Assembly: GCF_900184245.1 (NCBI RefSeq)
Contig: NZ_FXXB01000003.1
Coordinates: forward strand, 186,001 to 250,000
Length of the DNA: 64,000 nucleotides
Reading direction: 5' to 3'
Origin: Brachybacterium massiliense
Lineage (GTDB): Bacteria; Actinomycetota; Actinomycetes; Actinomycetales; Dermabacteraceae
The notes below the pieces were generated by a model that was given only the letters and a program-made list of their open reading frames with translations, was not told where the DNA came from and ran no database searches. Position 1 is the stretch's first letter. Every line of letters begins with the position of its first letter. The translations under genes and the position numbers were made by a program. This document shows positions 53,872 to 63,515 of this stretch, piece by piece.

Positions 53872-56800
53872 CCGCGCAGACCGCCGCCCCCGCTCCCACG
53901 ACCGTGCCCCCGCTGCGGCCGCTGCTGGACCAGCTCGCCGCCGGGCAGGACCTCGGCGCCGTCCGCGACCTCGTGCGCGAGGGCACCGACAGTGGAGAGG
54001 GCGGCAGCATCGTCGCCGCCACCGGCCTGTTCCCCTTCCTGGTCGCGGATCTGGCCCGGCACGCGAGCGCCGAGCAGCCGCTCGTGGTGGTCACCGCCAC
54101 CACTCGTGCCACCGAGGACATCCGCGCCGCGCTCACCGCGATGGTGGGCACCGAGCATCTGGCCGAGCTGCCGGCCTGGGAGACGCTGCCCCATGAGCGC
54201 CTCTCGCCGCGCGCGGACACCGTCGCCCGGCGCCTGGCGACCCTGCGCCGCATCGCCCACCCCGCGACCGAGACCCCGGTCCACGTGCTGCTGATGCCCG
54301 TGCGCTCCCTGCTGCAGCCGATCGCCACCGGCCTCGGCGACCTGCGGCCCGTGCGCGCCGCGGTGGGGGAGACCTACCCGCTCGAGGACCTCGAGCGGGA
54401 CCTCGTCGACGCCGCGTACGTGCGCGTGGACATGGTCGAGAAGCGCGGGGAGTTCGCGGTGCGCGGCGGCATCCTCGACGTCTTCCCGCCCACCGAGCCG
54501 CATCCGGTGCGCGTGGACCTCTTCGGCGACGAGGTCGACGACGTGCGCTACTTCTCCGTCGCCGACCAGCGCTCCCTCGAGCCCGCCCCGCGCGGCCTGG
54601 ACGCCCCGCCCTGCCGCGAGATCCTGCTCACCGAGCAGGTGCGCGAGCGGGCCCGCGCCCGCGCCGAGGAGCTGCCGGGGGTGCGGGACCTGCTGCTGCG
54701 CATCGCCGACGGCATCGCCGCGGACGGCATGGAGTCCCTCAGCCCCGTCCTGGTGGACGGGATGGAGCAGGTCGCCGACGTGCTCCCCGCCGGGGCACGG
54801 TTCCTGGTGCTGGACCCCGAGAAGGTCCGCGCCCGCGCCGACGAGCTGGTCGCCACCACCGACGAGTTCCTCGCCGCGGCCTGGTCCAGCGCCGCAGCTG
54901 GCGGCGGGCTCCCGATCGACGTGGGCGCGGCGAGCTTCGTGCCGCTGTCCGAGGCGAAGGGCCACGCCCGCGAGGGCGGCCGCGCCTGGTTCACGCTGGC
55001 CGCCTTCGGGCTCGACACCGATGTGGACGTCACCACCTCCTCGACCACCCACCCCGGCTACTCCGGCAAGCCGGGCGATGCCGCGAAGGATCTCGAGCGC
55101 CGACGCCTCGAGGGATGGTCCGTGGTCTCCACGATGGCCGGGCCCGGCGGTGCCCGTCATGCCGCGGAGAACCTGCGTGCCGAGGGGCTGCCCGCCGTGT
55201 ACAGCGGGGAGCTCGAGGCGCCGGTCGCCCCGGGCGAGGCCGTCGTCACCGTCGGCCCCTTCGTCGAAGGGCTCGTGGACGAGCAGCTCAAGCTCGTCCT
55301 GACCTCCGAGCGGGACCTCACCGGCAAGTCCGGTGCCCGCCGCGGGGCCGAGCGGAAGATGCCCTCCCGCCGCCGCAACGTCGTCGACCCCCTCCAGCTG
55401 CGCCCCGGGGACCACGTCGTCCACGCCCATCACGGGGTGGGCCGCTTCGTCGAGATGACCAGCCGCACCGTCGGGGCCGGGGCCAAGCGCACCACCCGCG
55501 AGTACCTGGTCATCGAGTACGCGCCCTCCAAGAAGGGCCAGCCCGGCGACCGCCTGTACGTGCCCAGCGACCAGCTCGACCAGGTCACCAAGTACGTCGG
55601 CGGCGAGGAGCCGAGCGTCAACCGCATGGGCGGCGCGGACTGGGCCAAGACCAAGTCCAAGGCTCGCAAGGCGATCCGCGAGATCGCCGACGAGCTGGTG
55701 CGCCTCTACTCGGCCCGCCAGTCCGCACCCGGCCACGCCTTCGGACCCGACACCCCCTGGCAGCGAGAGCTCGAGGACTCCTTCGAGTTCGTCGAGACCC
55801 CGGACCAGCTCTCCACCATCGAGGATGTCAAGGCCGACATGGAGAAGCCGGTCCCGATGGACCGCCTGATCCTCGGCGACGTCGGCTACGGCAAGACCGA
55901 GATCGCGGTGCGCGCAGCGTTCAAGGCGGTCCAGGACGGCAAGCAGGTCGCCGTCCTCGCCCCCACCACCCTGCTCGCCCAGCAGCACCTGGACACCTTC
56001 ACCGAGCGCTACACCGGCTTCCCGGTCACGGTCAGGGGCCTGTCCCGCTTCCAGAGCGCCGCCGACTCCCAGGCCACCATCGAGGGCGCGGCCGACGGCA
56101 GCGTCGACGTCATCATCGGCACCCACCGCCTGCTCACCGGCACCGTGCGCTTCAAGGACCTCGGCCTGCTGATCATCGACGAGGAGCAGCGCTTCGGCGT
56201 CGAGCACAAGGAGACGCTCAAGGCGCTGCGCACCAACGTGGACGTGCTCTCGATGTCCGCCACTCCCATCCCGAGAACCCTCGAGATGGCCGTCACCGGC
56301 ATCCGCGAGCTCTCGATCCTCGCCACCCCGCCCGAGGAGCGCCACCCGGTGCTGACCTACGTCGGCGCCCAGGAGGACAAGCAGGTCACCGCCGCGATCC
56401 GGCGCGAGCTGCTGCGCGAGGGGCAGGTCTTCTACATCCACAACCGGGTCGAGGACATCGACCGGGTCGCCAACTATCTGCGCGAGCTGGTGCCCGACGC
56501 CCGCGTGCAGGTCGCCCACGGCAAGATGAACGAGCATCAGCTCGAACGCGTGATCGTCGACTTCTGGGAAAGGGACTTCGACGTGCTGGTGTGCACCACC
56601 ATCGTCGAGACCGGCCTGGACATCGCCAACGCCAACACCCTCATCGTCGAGAACGCGGACAAGTTCGGCCTCTCCCAGCTGCACCAGCTGCGCGGACGCG
56701 TGGGCCGCTCGAGCGAGCGCGCCTACTCCTACTTCCTGTACAACGCGGGCAAGCCGCTCACCGAGACCGCCCATGACCGGCTCTCCACCCTCGCCACCAA

Positions 56801-57467
56801 CACCGACCTCGGCGCCGGCATGCAGGTGGCGATGAAGGACCTCGAGATCCGCGGAGCGGGCAACCTGCTGGGCGGCGAGCAGTCCGGGCACATCGCCGGG
56901 GTGGGCTTCGACCTCTACGTGCGGATGGTCGGGGAGGCCGTGGCGGCGTTCAAGGGGGAGGCGACCGCCCCCGAGAAGGAGATCCGCGTCGAGCTCCCTC
57001 TGGACGCGCACATCCCGCACGACTACATCGGCTCCGAGCGCCTGCGCCTGGAGGCCTACGCCAAGCTCTCCGCCGTGCGCGAGGTCTCCGAGATCGAGCA
57101 GGTGCGCGCCGAGCTCACCGACCGCTACGGCGCACCGCCCGCCTCGGTCGAGGTGCTGCTGGATGTGGCCCGCTTCCGGATCGATGCGCGCGCGGCGGGC
57201 GTCGACGAGATCCAGGCCCAGGGCAAGATGATCCGCTTCGCCCACCTCGAGGTGCTGGACTCCGCGGCGATGCGCATGAAGCGCCTCTACCCGGGCACCG
57301 TGCTCAAGCCGGCCACCCGCCAGGTGCTCGTGCCGCGCCCGATGACCGCCCGCTTCGGCGGCACCGAACTGCGGGACCACGAGCTGCTCGAGTGGGCCCG
57401 CGAGGTGCTGCGCACGCTCGTGCCCTCCGTGGCGGAGCAGATCACCTCCCGCGCCGCGGCGAAGTAG
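53868..57467 (+). CDS. mfd: Transcription-repair coupling factor Mfd
   Basis: DNA translocase that removes RNA polymerase stalled at lesions and recruits UvrA. 1199 aa. Order: UvrB-like N-terminal domains (GILDVFPPTEPHPVRVDLFGDEVD), the RNAP-interaction domain (LRPGDHVVHAHHGVGRF), helicase domains with Walker A GDVGYGKTE (from residue 670), DEEQ box IIDEEQRFG, motif VI LRGRVGRSSERAYSYF, and the C-terminal TRCF domain. It starts at the ATG overlapping pth. It ends in TAG, which is part of the next -10 hexamer. Confidence 0.97.
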   Translation: MTAQTAAPAPTTVPPLRPLLDQLAAGQDLGAVRDLVREGTDSGEGGSIVAATGLFPFLVADLARHASAEQPLVVVTATTRATEDIRAALTAMVGTEHLAELPAWETLPHERLSPRADTVARRLATLRRIAHPATETPVHVLLMPVRSLLQPIATGLGDLRPVRAAVGETYPLEDLERDLVDAAYVRVDMVEKRGEFAVRGGILDVFPPTEPHPVRVDLFGDEVDDVRYFSVADQRSLEPAPRGLDAPPCREILLTEQVRERARARAEELPGVRDLLLRIADGIAADGMESLSPVLVDGMEQVADVLPAGARFLVLDPEKVRARADELVATTDEFLAAAWSSAAAGGGLPIDVGAASFVPLSEAKGHAREGGRAWFTLAAFGLDTDVDVTTSSTTHPGYSGKPGDAAKDLERRRLEGWSVVSTMAGPGGARHAAENLRAEGLPAVYSGELEAPVAPGEAVVTVGPFVEGLVDEQLKLVLTSERDLTGKSGARRGAERKMPSRRRNVVDPLQLRPGDHVVHAHHGVGRFVEMTSRTVGAGAKRTTREYLVIEYAPSKKGQPGDRLYVPSDQLDQVTKYVGGEEPSVNRMGGADWAKTKSKARKAIREIADELVRLYSARQSAPGHAFGPDTPWQRELEDSFEFVETPDQLSTIEDVKADMEKPVPMDRLILGDVGYGKTEIAVRAAFKAVQDGKQVAVLAPTTLLAQQHLDTFTERYTGFPVTVRGLSRFQSAADSQATIEGAADGSVDVIIGTHRLLTGTVRFKDLGLLIIDEEQRFGVEHKETLKALRTNVDVLSMSATPIPRTLEMAVTGIRELSILATPPEERHPVLTYVGAQEDKQVTAAIRRELLREGQVFYIHNRVEDIDRVANYLRELVPDARVQVAHGKMNEHQLERVIVDFWERDFDVLVCTTIVETGLDIANANTLIVENADKFGLSQLHQLRGRVGRSSERAYSYFLYNAGKPLTETAHDRLSTLATNTDLGAGMQVAMKDLEIRGAGNLLGGEQSGHIAGVGFDLYVRMVGEAVAAFKGEATAPEKEIRVELPLDAHIPHDYIGSERLRLEAYAKLSAVREVSEIEQVRAELTDRYGAPPASVEVLLDVARFRIDARAAGVDEIQAQGKMIRFAHLEVLDSAAMRMKRLYPGTVLKPATRQVLVPRPMTARFGGTELRDHELLEWAREVLRTLVPSVAEQITSRAAAK

Positions 57468-57470
57468 CCT
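57465..57470 (+). promoter_or_regulatory. Leaderless promoter -10 of mazG, overlapping the mfd TAG stop
   Basis: TAGCCT, then 7 nt, then GTG at 57478. Bases 57465-57467 are the mfd stop codon. Confidence 0.5.
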
Positions 57471-57477
57471 CACCCTC

Positions 57478-58299
57478 GTGAACCCCTCGCCGCAGCCCGC
57501 CGCCCCCGAACCCGCCGACGCCGCCGTCCCGGAGGAGGGCGGGCAGAGGCGGGGCGCGGCGCTGCTGCGCGCGGTCGAGGTGATGGAGGCGCTGCGCGCG
57601 AGCGACGGCGACGCCTGGACGCATCAGCAGACCCACGCCTCCCTCGCGCGCTACCTGCTCGAGGAGACCCACGAGGTGCTCGAGGTGATCGACGACCCCG
57701 ACTCCCACGGCCCCGGGGCGCTCGCCGACGAGCTGGGGGACCTGCTGTTCCAGATCCTCTTCCACGCCCGGGTGGGGCAGGAGCAGGAGCCGGCCTGGGA
57801 CGTGGACGACGTCGCCCGCGCCTTCGTCGCCAAGATGGAGCGGCGCAACCCCCACGTCTTCGGTGCCGCCCGCGAGGAGGCGCTCGACGACCCGGACGAC
57901 GTCGACCAGATCATCGCCCAGTGGCACGCGGTCAAAGCGGCCGAGCGCGCCGCGCACGGCGGCCGGCGCAAGGGATGGTTCGACGGGATCCCCGCCCAGC
58001 TGCCCGCCCTGCAGAGCGCCGCGAAGGTCGTGCACCGGGCCCGGTCCGAGGGCCGGCTCGACGAGCTGCTCGAGGCCGCTGACGCGGTCTCGGCCGCGCC
58101 CGACGCCGCGGACTGGGGCGGCGACCACGCCCGTGCGCTGCTGGACCTGGTGGTCGTCGCCGAGTCCCGGGACGACGATCCCGAGAGCGCCCTGCGTGCG
58201 CTGCTGGCCCGCTCCCGCAGCCACCTCGCGGCGCGCGCGGACAGCGAGAAGGATCCCGCGGAGGAGTCCTCGGTCACCGATCCTGGGCGCACCGCCTAG
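57478..58299 (+). CDS. mazG: Nucleoside triphosphate pyrophosphohydrolase MazG
   Basis: Hydrolyses NTPs/dNTPs to NMPs and PPi, cleaning oxidised or non-canonical nucleotides. 273 aa. The metal-binding EExxE and ExxD motifs are seen in LLEETHEVLEVID and DELGDLLFQILFHARV. A second, degenerate MazG-like region follows, then an acidic tail. GTG start from the leaderless promoter. Its TAG stop forms the start of the eno -10 hexamer. Confidence 0.92.
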   Translation: MNPSPQPAAPEPADAAVPEEGGQRRGAALLRAVEVMEALRASDGDAWTHQQTHASLARYLLEETHEVLEVIDDPDSHGPGALADELGDLLFQILFHARVGQEQEPAWDVDDVARAFVAKMERRNPHVFGAAREEALDDPDDVDQIIAQWHAVKAAERAAHGGRRKGWFDGIPAQLPALQSAAKVVHRARSEGRLDELLEAADAVSAAPDAADWGGDHARALLDLVVVAESRDDDPESALRALLARSRSHLAARADSEKDPAEESSVTDPGRTA

Positions 58300-58302
58300 A
58301 CT
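58297..58302 (+). promoter_or_regulatory. eno -10 element, overlapping the mazG TAG stop
   Basis: TAGACT, giving an eno leader of about 57 nt with its own ribosome site. Bases 58297-58299 are the mazG stop. Confidence 0.55.
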
Positions 58303-58335
58303 GTCTGGCGGACGGTCAGCGCCGACCGGCCGTGA

Positions 58336-59649
<1,314 letters not shown>

Positions 59650-59661
59650 GAAAACTCAGCG

Positions 59662-59677
59662 CGAGGTTGTAACCTCG
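59662..59677. repeat. Palindrome over the ftsB promoter
   Basis: CGAGGTT-GT-AACCTCG, perfect 7-bp arms. The right arm contains most of the TAACCT -10. Possible operator. Confidence 0.6.
59670..59675 (+). promoter_or_regulatory. Leaderless promoter -10 of ftsB
   Basis: TAACCT, then 6 nt, then ATG at 59682. Confidence 0.6.
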
Positions 59678-59681
59678 TCGC

Positions 59682-60362
59682 ATGAGCAGCAGACGACCGG
59701 GCGCCCCGCGATCGACGAGGCGCCCGGTCTCCGCGTCCGGGGCCAGGCGCCCCGGCGGAAGGACCTCCTCCCGTCCCGCGGCGAGCACCTCCCGCGGGAG
59801 CACCAAGGGCGGCTCCCCGACCCGCTCCCGGGGCCCGGCCGCGGCCGCACGGCCCACGGCCGGCACCGCGAGCGCACCGGAGGAGGACGGCCCCGGCATC
59901 ACTATCACGCGGCGCACCCTCGCGCTGATCGCCCTGGTGGTCGTCGCCCTCGCCGCCCTGGTCCCCACCGTGAACTCCTACGTCGCCCAGCGGCAGCAGC
60001 TGTCGGACCTGCGCTCGCAGGTCTCGCAGCAGGAGCAGCAGGTCGAGGACCTCCGCACTCAGGTGGCGCGCTGGGAGGATCCGGCCTACGTCGCCGCCCG
60101 CGCCCGCGAGCGCCTCCTGTTCGCGATGCCGGGGGAGACCCAGTACCGTCTCACCGACACCTCCGGCCGTGACGTGCCCCTCACCGAGGCCGAGCAGGCC
60201 GCGGAGGAGGCGAAGGAGGGCGAATGGTTCTCCGTGCTCTGGGAGAGCGTGGAGGGCTCCAGCCGCCTGACCCCCGAAGACATCCCCGATGAGACCGGGT
60301 CCACCGAGGACGACGTCCCCGAGCAGGACCCCGCCGACCAGATCCAGGATCCCGATCAGTGA
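59682..60362 (+). CDS. ftsB: Septum formation initiator FtsB/DivIC
   Basis: Bitopic divisome protein bridging FtsQ/FtsL. 226 aa. A basic, Ser/Arg/Pro-rich cytoplasmic region (about 1-70), one membrane helix (about 80-98, TLALIALVVVALAALVP), an extracytoplasmic coiled coil (about 100-127, RQQLSDLRSQVSQQEQQ) and the DivIC signature WEDPAYVAARARERLLFAMPGE. A long acidic tail follows. The eno-ftsB-DUF501-ppx order is standard in actinobacteria. Leaderless start; 4-nt overlap with DUF501. Confidence 0.92.
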   Translation: MSSRRPGAPRSTRRPVSASGARRPGGRTSSRPAASTSRGSTKGGSPTRSRGPAAAARPTAGTASAPEEDGPGITITRRTLALIALVVVALAALVPTVNSYVAQRQQLSDLRSQVSQQEQQVEDLRTQVARWEDPAYVAARARERLLFAMPGETQYRLTDTSGRDVPLTEAEQAAEEAKEGEWFSVLWESVEGSSRLTPEDIPDETGSTEDDVPEQDPADQIQDPDQ

Positions 60363-60907
60363 CCACTCTGCCCGACCTGCCCCACGACTCCCCGGCCACC
60401 CCGCACGATCTCGAGGTCATGCGCGAGCAGCTCGGCCGGGACATGCGTGGCGTGGTCTCCATCGCCCGGCGCTGCGGCTGCGGCCGCCCCGCCGTGGTGC
60501 GCACCGCGCCGCGGCTCGAGGACGGCACCCCGTTCCCCACCTCGTTCTACCTCACCCTGCCCTGGCTCACGCTCGAGCTCTCCCGCCTCGAGGCCACCGG
60601 CATGATGGCCGAGCTCAGCCAGCGCCTCGAGCAGGACGAGCAGCTCGCCGCCGCCTATCGCGGCGCGCATGAGCGCTACCTGGCTCGCCGGGCGGAGCTC
60701 GGTGACGCCGAGGAGGTCCGGCACGTCAGCGCGGGAGGCATGCCCACGCGCGTGAAGTGCCTGCACGCCGTGGCCGGTCAGGCCCTCGCGGAGGGCCCCG
60801 GCGTCAACCTGATCGCCGATGAGGTGCTGGCCGGCATCCCCGGCGCCTTCCCGGAGCTGACGTGCCGCTGCCAGGCAGCCGACGAGGACGCGGCGGAGGC
60901 CCGATGA
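60359..60907 (+). CDS. DUF501 domain protein
   Basis: 182 aa. The conserved N-terminal pair of cysteines in ARRCGCGRPAVVRTAPRLEDGTPFPT and the second set (VKCLHAVAGQALA, LTCRC) suggest a metal or redox site; the HVSAGGMPTRVKCLH stretch is family-typical. Function unknown. GTG start overlaps ftsB (GTGA); its stop overlaps ppx (ATGA). Position equals Rv1025. Confidence 0.9.
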   Translation: MTTLPDLPHDSPATPHDLEVMREQLGRDMRGVVSIARRCGCGRPAVVRTAPRLEDGTPFPTSFYLTLPWLTLELSRLEATGMMAELSQRLEQDEQLAAAYRGAHERYLARRAELGDAEEVRHVSAGGMPTRVKCLHAVAGQALAEGPGVNLIADEVLAGIPGAFPELTCRCQAADEDAAEAR

Positions 60908-61857
60908 GCGCCCCCGTCGCCGCGATCGACTGCGGCACCAACTCCATCCGACTGCTGATCGCCCGGCGCGACGACGCCACCGGCCGGATGCTCGACCTCG
61001 AGCGTCAGCTGGAGATGGTCCGGCTCGGGCTCGGCGTGGACCGCACCGGGCGTTTCGACCCCGTCGCGATCGAGCGGACTCTCGACGCGGCTCGCCGCTA
61101 CGCCGCGCTGATCGCCCATCACGGCGTCGCGCCGCAGGACATCCGCTTCGTGGCCACCTCCGCGACCCGGGATGCCGCCAACCGCGCCGTGTTCATCGAG
61201 GGGATCCGCGAGATCCTCGGTGTCGCCCCTGAGGTGATCAGCGGCCAGGAGGAGGCCGAGCTCTCCTTCCGCGGCGCCGTCAGCACCGTGACGGGCCTGC
61301 CCGAGGGGCCGCGCCTGGTGGTCGATATCGGGGGAGGGTCCACCGAGCTGGTGCTCGGCACCGAGGCTCCGACCCACCGCATCAGCATGGACATCGGCTC
61401 GGTGCGCCTGACCGAGCGCCACCTGGTGGCCGACCCGCCCACCGAGGCCGAGATCGCCGCCGCGAGCGCGGACATCGACGCGATGCTGGACCAGGCGGAG
61501 CAGGTCGTGCCCTTCGCACGGGCCGAGGCCCTCGTCGGCGTCGCCGGAACCGTGACCACCGTCACAGCGGTGGCCAGCGGGATCCAGGACTATCGTCCCG
61601 ACGTCACCCACGGCGCGGCGCTGAGCGTCGACCAGGTCACCACCACCTGCCTGACCCTGCTCGCGGAGACCAGGGCGCAGCGCTCCCGCCACGCGGTCAT
61701 CCACCCTGGTCGCATCGATGTGATCGGCGCCGGGGCGCTGATCTGGGCCCGCATCGTGGCACGGGTGGCCGCGGCCACCTCGATCACCGGGACCCGCACC
61801 AGCGAGCACGACATCCTCGACGGGATCGCGCTGCAGCTGCTGGATCGGGTCCCCTGA
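60904..61857 (+). CDS. ppx: Ppx/GppA family exopolyphosphatase
   Basis: 317 aa actin-like ATPase-fold phosphatase acting on polyphosphate or pppGpp. AAIDCGTNSIRLLIARR, SATRDAANR, the catalytic-Glu region ISGQEEAELSFRG, DIGGGSTELVLG and GVAGTVTTVTAV. It lacks the C-terminal HD extension of the E. coli enzymes, matching the short actinobacterial Ppx2 type (Rv1026). ATGA overlap with DUF501. Confidence 0.92.
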   Translation: MSAPVAAIDCGTNSIRLLIARRDDATGRMLDLERQLEMVRLGLGVDRTGRFDPVAIERTLDAARRYAALIAHHGVAPQDIRFVATSATRDAANRAVFIEGIREILGVAPEVISGQEEAELSFRGAVSTVTGLPEGPRLVVDIGGGSTELVLGTEAPTHRISMDIGSVRLTERHLVADPPTEAEIAAASADIDAMLDQAEQVVPFARAEALVGVAGTVTTVTAVASGIQDYRPDVTHGAALSVDQVTTTCLTLLAETRAQRSRHAVIHPGRIDVIGAGALIWARIVARVAAATSITGTRTSEHDILDGIALQLLDRVP

Positions 61858-61900
61858 GGGGCGCGACGTCTCACGACGGGCCGCATTCGTCTCATGTCTT

Positions 61901-61929
61901 TTGTCTCCGGGCCGTCGCGGTTCTAGTCT
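61901..61929 (+). promoter_or_regulatory. ndh promoter (-35 TTGTCT, 17 nt, -10 TAGTCT), leaderless
   Basis: TTGTCT at 61901-61906, a 17-nt spacer, TAGTCT at 61924-61929, then 6 nt and the ATG at 61936. This is the best complete promoter in the window. Confidence 0.75.
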
Positions 61930-61935
61930 GTAGAC

Positions 61936-63309
61936 ATGACTAATACTTTCGGCGGCAAGCCCCACGTCCTCATCCTCGGCGGCGGTTCCGTCGGCCTGAC
62001 GACCGCGTCCGAGCTGCGCAAGACCCTCGGTGCGGAGGTCGCGATCACCGTCGTCGACCCGCGCCCCTACATGACCTACGCCCCCTTCCTCCCCGAGGTG
62101 GGTGCGGGCAGCATCGATCCGCGCAACGTCCTCGCACCGCTGCGCAAGGTGCTCCCCGGCGCGAAGGTCGTCACCGGCTCGGTCTCCGCGATCCGCAGCG
62201 CCGAGAACACCGTCGTGGTGGACATGGAGGAGGGCGAGCAGCTCGAGATCGCCTACGACTACCTCGTCGTCGGCCTCGGCGCCGTGCCGCGCCTGCTGCC
62301 CATCCCGGGCCTCGCGGAGAACGCGATCGGCTTCAAGCAGATCGAGGAGGCGGCCGCCGTGCGCGACCGCATCCTGGCGAACCTGGCCGAGGCCGCGACC
62401 ACCAAGGACCCGGCCGTCCGCAAGCGTCTGCTCACCTTCACCTTCATCGGCGGCGGCTTCGCCGGCGGTGAGGCGGTCGCCGAGACCGAGGACATGGTCC
62501 GCGACGCCCTGCGCTACTACCCCGACCTCCACGCCTCGGACATCCGTTTCGTGCTCGTCGACGGTGCGCCCTTCATCTTCCCCGAGCTCAACGAGGACCA
62601 GCGCGCCTACGTGCTCAACCAGCTGCGCGAGCGCGGTGTCGAGGTCAAGCTCGAGACCTTCCTGAACTCCGCCGAGAACGGCGTGATCAAGACCAGCGAC
62701 GGCGACGAGTTCGAGTCCGATCTGCTGGTGTGGAACGCCGGCGTCAAGCCCGCCCCGGTGCTCTCCGACTCCGAGGTCTCCGACCTCCCGGTCGTCACCG
62801 AGCGCGGCCCCATGATGGGCAAGCTCCAGGCCCTGGCCGATCTGCGCGTCAACGGCACCGACGGCCCGCTGGACAACGTCTTCGCCGCCGGCGACTGCGC
62901 CGCGGTCCCGGATCTCGCCTCCGGCGAGGGCAAGTTCTGCCCGCCCAATGCGCAGCACGCCGTCCGTCAGGCCAAGCGCCTGGCGGACAACATCGCGCGC
63001 TCCGTCCAGGGCCGCCCGCTGGTGGACTACTACCACCGCAACCTCGGCGTCATGGCCACCCTGGGCATGTACAAGGGCGTCGGCCGCCTGAACGTGGGCG
63101 AGAAGGAGCTGGACATCCGCGGCCTGCCGGCCTGGGCGATGGCCCGCGCCTACCACGTGTACGCGATGCCGACCTTCGGCCGCAAGGCCTCCGTCGTCGC
63201 CGGCTGGGTGACCAACCTGATCTCCCGTCGCGACATCATCGGCATCCCGCAGAGCGAGACCCCGCGCGCGGCGTTCGAGTACGCCGCGAACACCGGCAAG
63301 AAGAAGTGA
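61936..63309 (+). CDS. ndh: Type II NADH dehydrogenase (NDH-2)
   Basis: Membrane-peripheral flavoprotein that passes electrons from NADH to menaquinone without pumping protons. 457 aa. FAD motif VLILGGGSVGLTTASELR, NADH motif FTFIGGGFAGGEAVAE, the second FAD contact NVFAAGDCAAVP, a region near CPPNAQHAVRQAKRLADNI, and a C-terminal amphipathic membrane anchor (about 400-440). The strong leaderless promoter suggests high expression. With Mqo and LutABC, it is a third entry point to the quinone pool in this window. Confidence 0.94.
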   Translation: MTNTFGGKPHVLILGGGSVGLTTASELRKTLGAEVAITVVDPRPYMTYAPFLPEVGAGSIDPRNVLAPLRKVLPGAKVVTGSVSAIRSAENTVVVDMEEGEQLEIAYDYLVVGLGAVPRLLPIPGLAENAIGFKQIEEAAAVRDRILANLAEAATTKDPAVRKRLLTFTFIGGGFAGGEAVAETEDMVRDALRYYPDLHASDIRFVLVDGAPFIFPELNEDQRAYVLNQLRERGVEVKLETFLNSAENGVIKTSDGDEFESDLLVWNAGVKPAPVLSDSEVSDLPVVTERGPMMGKLQALADLRVNGTDGPLDNVFAAGDCAAVPDLASGEGKFCPPNAQHAVRQAKRLADNIARSVQGRPLVDYYHRNLGVMATLGMYKGVGRLNVGEKELDIRGLPAWAMARAYHVYAMPTFGRKASVVAGWVTNLISRRDIIGIPQSETPRAAFEYAANTGKKK

Positions 63310-63342
63310 CCCGAAGGGAGCGTCCCCTTCCGACGCTTCCGT

Positions 63343-63394
63343 GACACCGGACGGACGCCGCCGCGCCACCGCGCTGCGGCGTCCGTTCCGTGTC
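63343..63394 (+). terminator. ndh terminator hairpin
   Basis: 19-bp stem with one mismatch and one G-U pair (63343-63361 and 63376-63394), 14-nt loop. A smaller bulged hairpin (63317-63340) precedes it. Confidence 0.7.
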
Positions 63395-63432
63395 AGGGGC
63401 TGTCGCGTGCGGCCAGGGGCCCCGGTCCTCGG

Positions 63433-63438
63433 TAGGAT
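63433..63438 (+). promoter_or_regulatory. nagB -10 element
   Basis: TAGGAT, giving a leader of about 70 nt that contains a 9-bp inverted repeat (63472-63480 with 63488-63496). Confidence 0.5.
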
Positions 63439-63515
63439 GCGAAGCTCCGACCACCAGCAGTCACCAGACTCGAGCGCGCCCTGACGCGGCGCGCTCCACC
63501 GAAAGGGCAGGCCAC

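Noticed and set aside
53673..57473. Minus-strand open frame of 1266 codons opposite mfd
   Set aside because: Mirror of a GC-rich coding strand. Mfd on the plus strand has all helicase motifs; the minus frame is His/Gly/Leu-rich with no domain.
63310..63515. DasR (dre) operator before nagB
   Set aside because: No TGGTCTAGACCA-like palindrome; the only inverted repeat is in the leader and has a different sequence.
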